Program-made: the position numbers and the translations under genes | Source: Roseiarcus sp963832305 | GTDB taxonomy: Bacteria; Pseudomonadota; Alphaproteobacteria; Rhizobiales; Beijerinckiaceae | DNA: 64,000 nt | Assembly (NCBI GenBank): GCA_963832305.1 | Contig: CAWHTU010000011.1 | Coordinates: forward strand, 75,961-139,960 | Direction of reading: 5' to 3' | Notes under the pieces: generated by a model | Seen by the model: only the letters and a program-made list of their open reading frames with translations | Databases searched by the model: none | What the model was told of the DNA's origin: nothing | Shown here: positions 62,524 to 64,000 of the stretch, one piece after another | Numbering within the stretch: the first letter of the stretch is position 1 | Layout of the letters: every line of letters begins with the position of its first letter

Positions 62524-63911
62524 CTATGACGCTATCGCGACTTGGAGCCCTCCTGTTGGCCTCAACCGGGCCAATCGCCTTAGGTTCTGGGCGGTAGCGG
62601 CGAGCAGGAACTCGTCTCTTGCGCCATTTGGACCCCTCAGACGCAGGCGGGCGAGCCGAAGGATTCGCTTGAGGTGAGCAAACAGCATCTCAACCTTTTT
62701 TCGAAGACGGCAGGCGGCATCATATTCAGGCGTTGAAGCAAGCGCGCGAGCCTCGTCCCGGGCGTCCTCGTGAATGTGCCTTGGGACCTTGCGAGCCTCC
62801 GCGCCGGGGCAGCAATGCGGCTTGAGTTGGCAGACGTCGCAATCCAATTTGCGGGCGCGGTAAAATCTCATGCCATCAGCGCTGACGCCGCTCCTCGGGG
62901 TCGAATACGCGCGGCGGTATTGCACCAGTGCTTTGCCCGCCGGGCATGTGTAGCGGTCGCGTTCGGGATCGAAGGCGAATTCGTCGCGCGAGAACGTTCC
63001 GTCTGTCCGAGTCGATTTGTCGATCACGGGGATGAACGGCTTGATCGCCTTTTGATTGACGAGCCAAGCCAGGCTCTCCGCGGAGCCGTAGGCGCTGTCG
63101 GCGGCAAGAAGTCTGGCTTCATGCCGAAGCGGGTCTCCGTCCGCTCGAGCATCGTCTGCGCCGCCCCAACCTCCGCCTGCCGAATGGCTCGCGTCGCCTC
63201 GACGTCGACGATCACGCCGTGGTCGGTGTCGATCAGATAATTGGCGGCGTAGGCGAAGAAGGCATGGCCCTTGTGCGCGCCCGTCCACTGCGCCGCCGGA
63301 TCGGATCGGGAAATGAACTTCGGCGTGACGGGCGAGGCGGCGCCGAACGCAGCGTCGTCGAGCGTGGCGAGATATTCGCGCGCAGCGCGAACCGCGTCTT
63401 CCTTAAGCTCCTCGGGTCTCCAGTCCTTGCTTGGAACCGAACGCTGCTTGTTGGCGTCGGCGGCGATGAGGCTCGCGTCGACCGCGAACCCCTCCGCCCC
63501 GACCAAGCCCTCCGCCATGCAGCGCTGAACGACGCTCTCAAACAGTTGACGCAAAGCATCGCTCACGCGAAAGCGGCCATGCCGGTTCTTGGAGAAGGTC
63601 GAGTGATCAGGAACCTTGCCGTCAAGCCCGAGCCGGCAGAACCAGCGATACGCCAGATTGAGATGGACCTCTTCGCAAAGCCGCCGTTCGGAGCGGATGC
63701 CCATGCAGTAGCCGACAATCAGCATGCGCATCATCAGCTCGGGGTCGATCGAGGGTCGCCCCATCTGGCTGTAGAACGGCTTCAACGATTGGCGAAGATC
63801 TTCTAGGTCGAGGTTGCGGTCGATGCCCCTGAGCATGTGATCGAAGGGGACGTGCTCGTCGAGGCAGAAATCATAGAACAGCCGAGCAGGCGTCTCCTGA
63901 CATCCCATCAT
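62524..63911 (-). CDS. IS1182/IS5-type DDE transposase, one-base deletion
   Basis: The N-terminal part (FDHMLRGIDRNLDLEDLRQS, MGRPSIDPELMMRMLIVGYCMG, LAYRWFCRLGLDGKVPDHSTFSKNR) is the DUF772 domain. The catalytic part has FAVDASLIAADANKQ (first Asp), LAADSAYGSAE (second Asp) and the C-terminal MLFAHLKRILRLARLRLRG with the usual glutamate replaced or displaced. A TCPAG...CDVC...CCPG cysteine cluster is present, as in IS1182 members. The frame breaks near 63108-63112 (KPDF, then LAADSAYG). The ATG at 63911 is preceded by AGGAG. The element may be inactive, or the gap may be an assembly error. Confidence 0.85.
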
Positions 63912-64000
63912 CCCCGCTTCTCCTGCAGAATCAGCAGGATTCAGAGAATCACGCCACCGCCCTGACGGCAATGTCTAATCGACTTCTTCAACGATATCCG

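Larger units (their letters stand above)
62411..64000. mobile_element. IS1182-like insertion sequence, right end at or beyond window edge
   Basis: CGGATATCGTTGAAGAAGT at 62411-62429 is repeated exactly in inverted orientation at 63982-64000. These 19 bases are the inner parts of the terminal inverted repeats; the last bases may lie outside the window. They enclose one transposase gene on the minus strand. No target duplication can be checked because the right flank is missing. Confidence 0.8.

Overview
The window is GC-rich DNA from an alphaproteobacterium, most likely of the Hyphomicrobiales (Rhizobiales). Support comes from codon use, a Zur-regulated znu divergon, the argH/thiol-disulfide-protein pair, the thrB-rnhA pair, and a CyaC-like redox-sensing adenylate cyclase. 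A Beijerinckiaceae/Methylocystaceae-type host fits, but the genus cannot be fixed from sequence reading alone.

Layout. 1-12.7 kb: a membrane glycosyltransferase carrying an in-frame inverted repeat pair, acetate kinase beside a decayed phosphotransacetylase, an Orn/Lys/Arg decarboxylase, a GNAT protein, an OsmC protein, the membrane adenylate cyclase and a five-PAS hybrid kinase. 12.8-18 kb: znuBCA / zur (zinc uptake) and argH / a TlpA-like protein. 18-19.3 kb: a REP-associated transposase between inverted repeats. 19.3-24.7 kb: a GGDEF-EAL protein, a FeeM-like N-acyl amino acid synthase, rnhA and thrB. 25-37.5 kb: a surface-polysaccharide block with UDP-glucose dehydrogenase, a glycosyltransferase, two cytochromes c, and a compact set of two SGNH-type membrane proteins, an FkbH-like HAD protein, an acyl carrier protein and an MBOAT acyltransferase, followed by a PQQ-type propeller protein. 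37.7-50 kb: an ispH remnant and housekeeping genes (SDR, MAPEG, MATE, gshA, rsmE, DUF1223, VOC, comM, hybrid kinase). 50.1-55.1 kb: tRNA-Arg(CCG) followed by what looks like an integrated element with two unrelated tyrosine recombinases, two small HTH proteins and an AbiJ/HEPN-like protein. 55.4-64 kb: a truncated flavoprotein, a GH13-GH63 pair and an IS1182-like element that runs to the window edge.

The most interesting system is the 29.5-35.7 kb cassette. Its parts match the logic of the Dlt pathway (ACP loader, ACP, MBOAT, SGNH partner), but the loader is an FkbH-type enzyme, so a glyceryl-like C3 acyl group rather than D-alanine would be delivered to a surface glycan. The surrounding block lies between an ispH remnant and thrB-rnhA, genes that are normally neighbours in this order, which suggests the block was inserted there.

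A caution: about a dozen genes are broken by single-base indels, including conserved ones (argH, znuA). Four of the insertions fall inside what should be GANTC, the CcrM methylation motif, so many are probably residual sequencing errors. I annotate these as full-length genes and give the shift positions.
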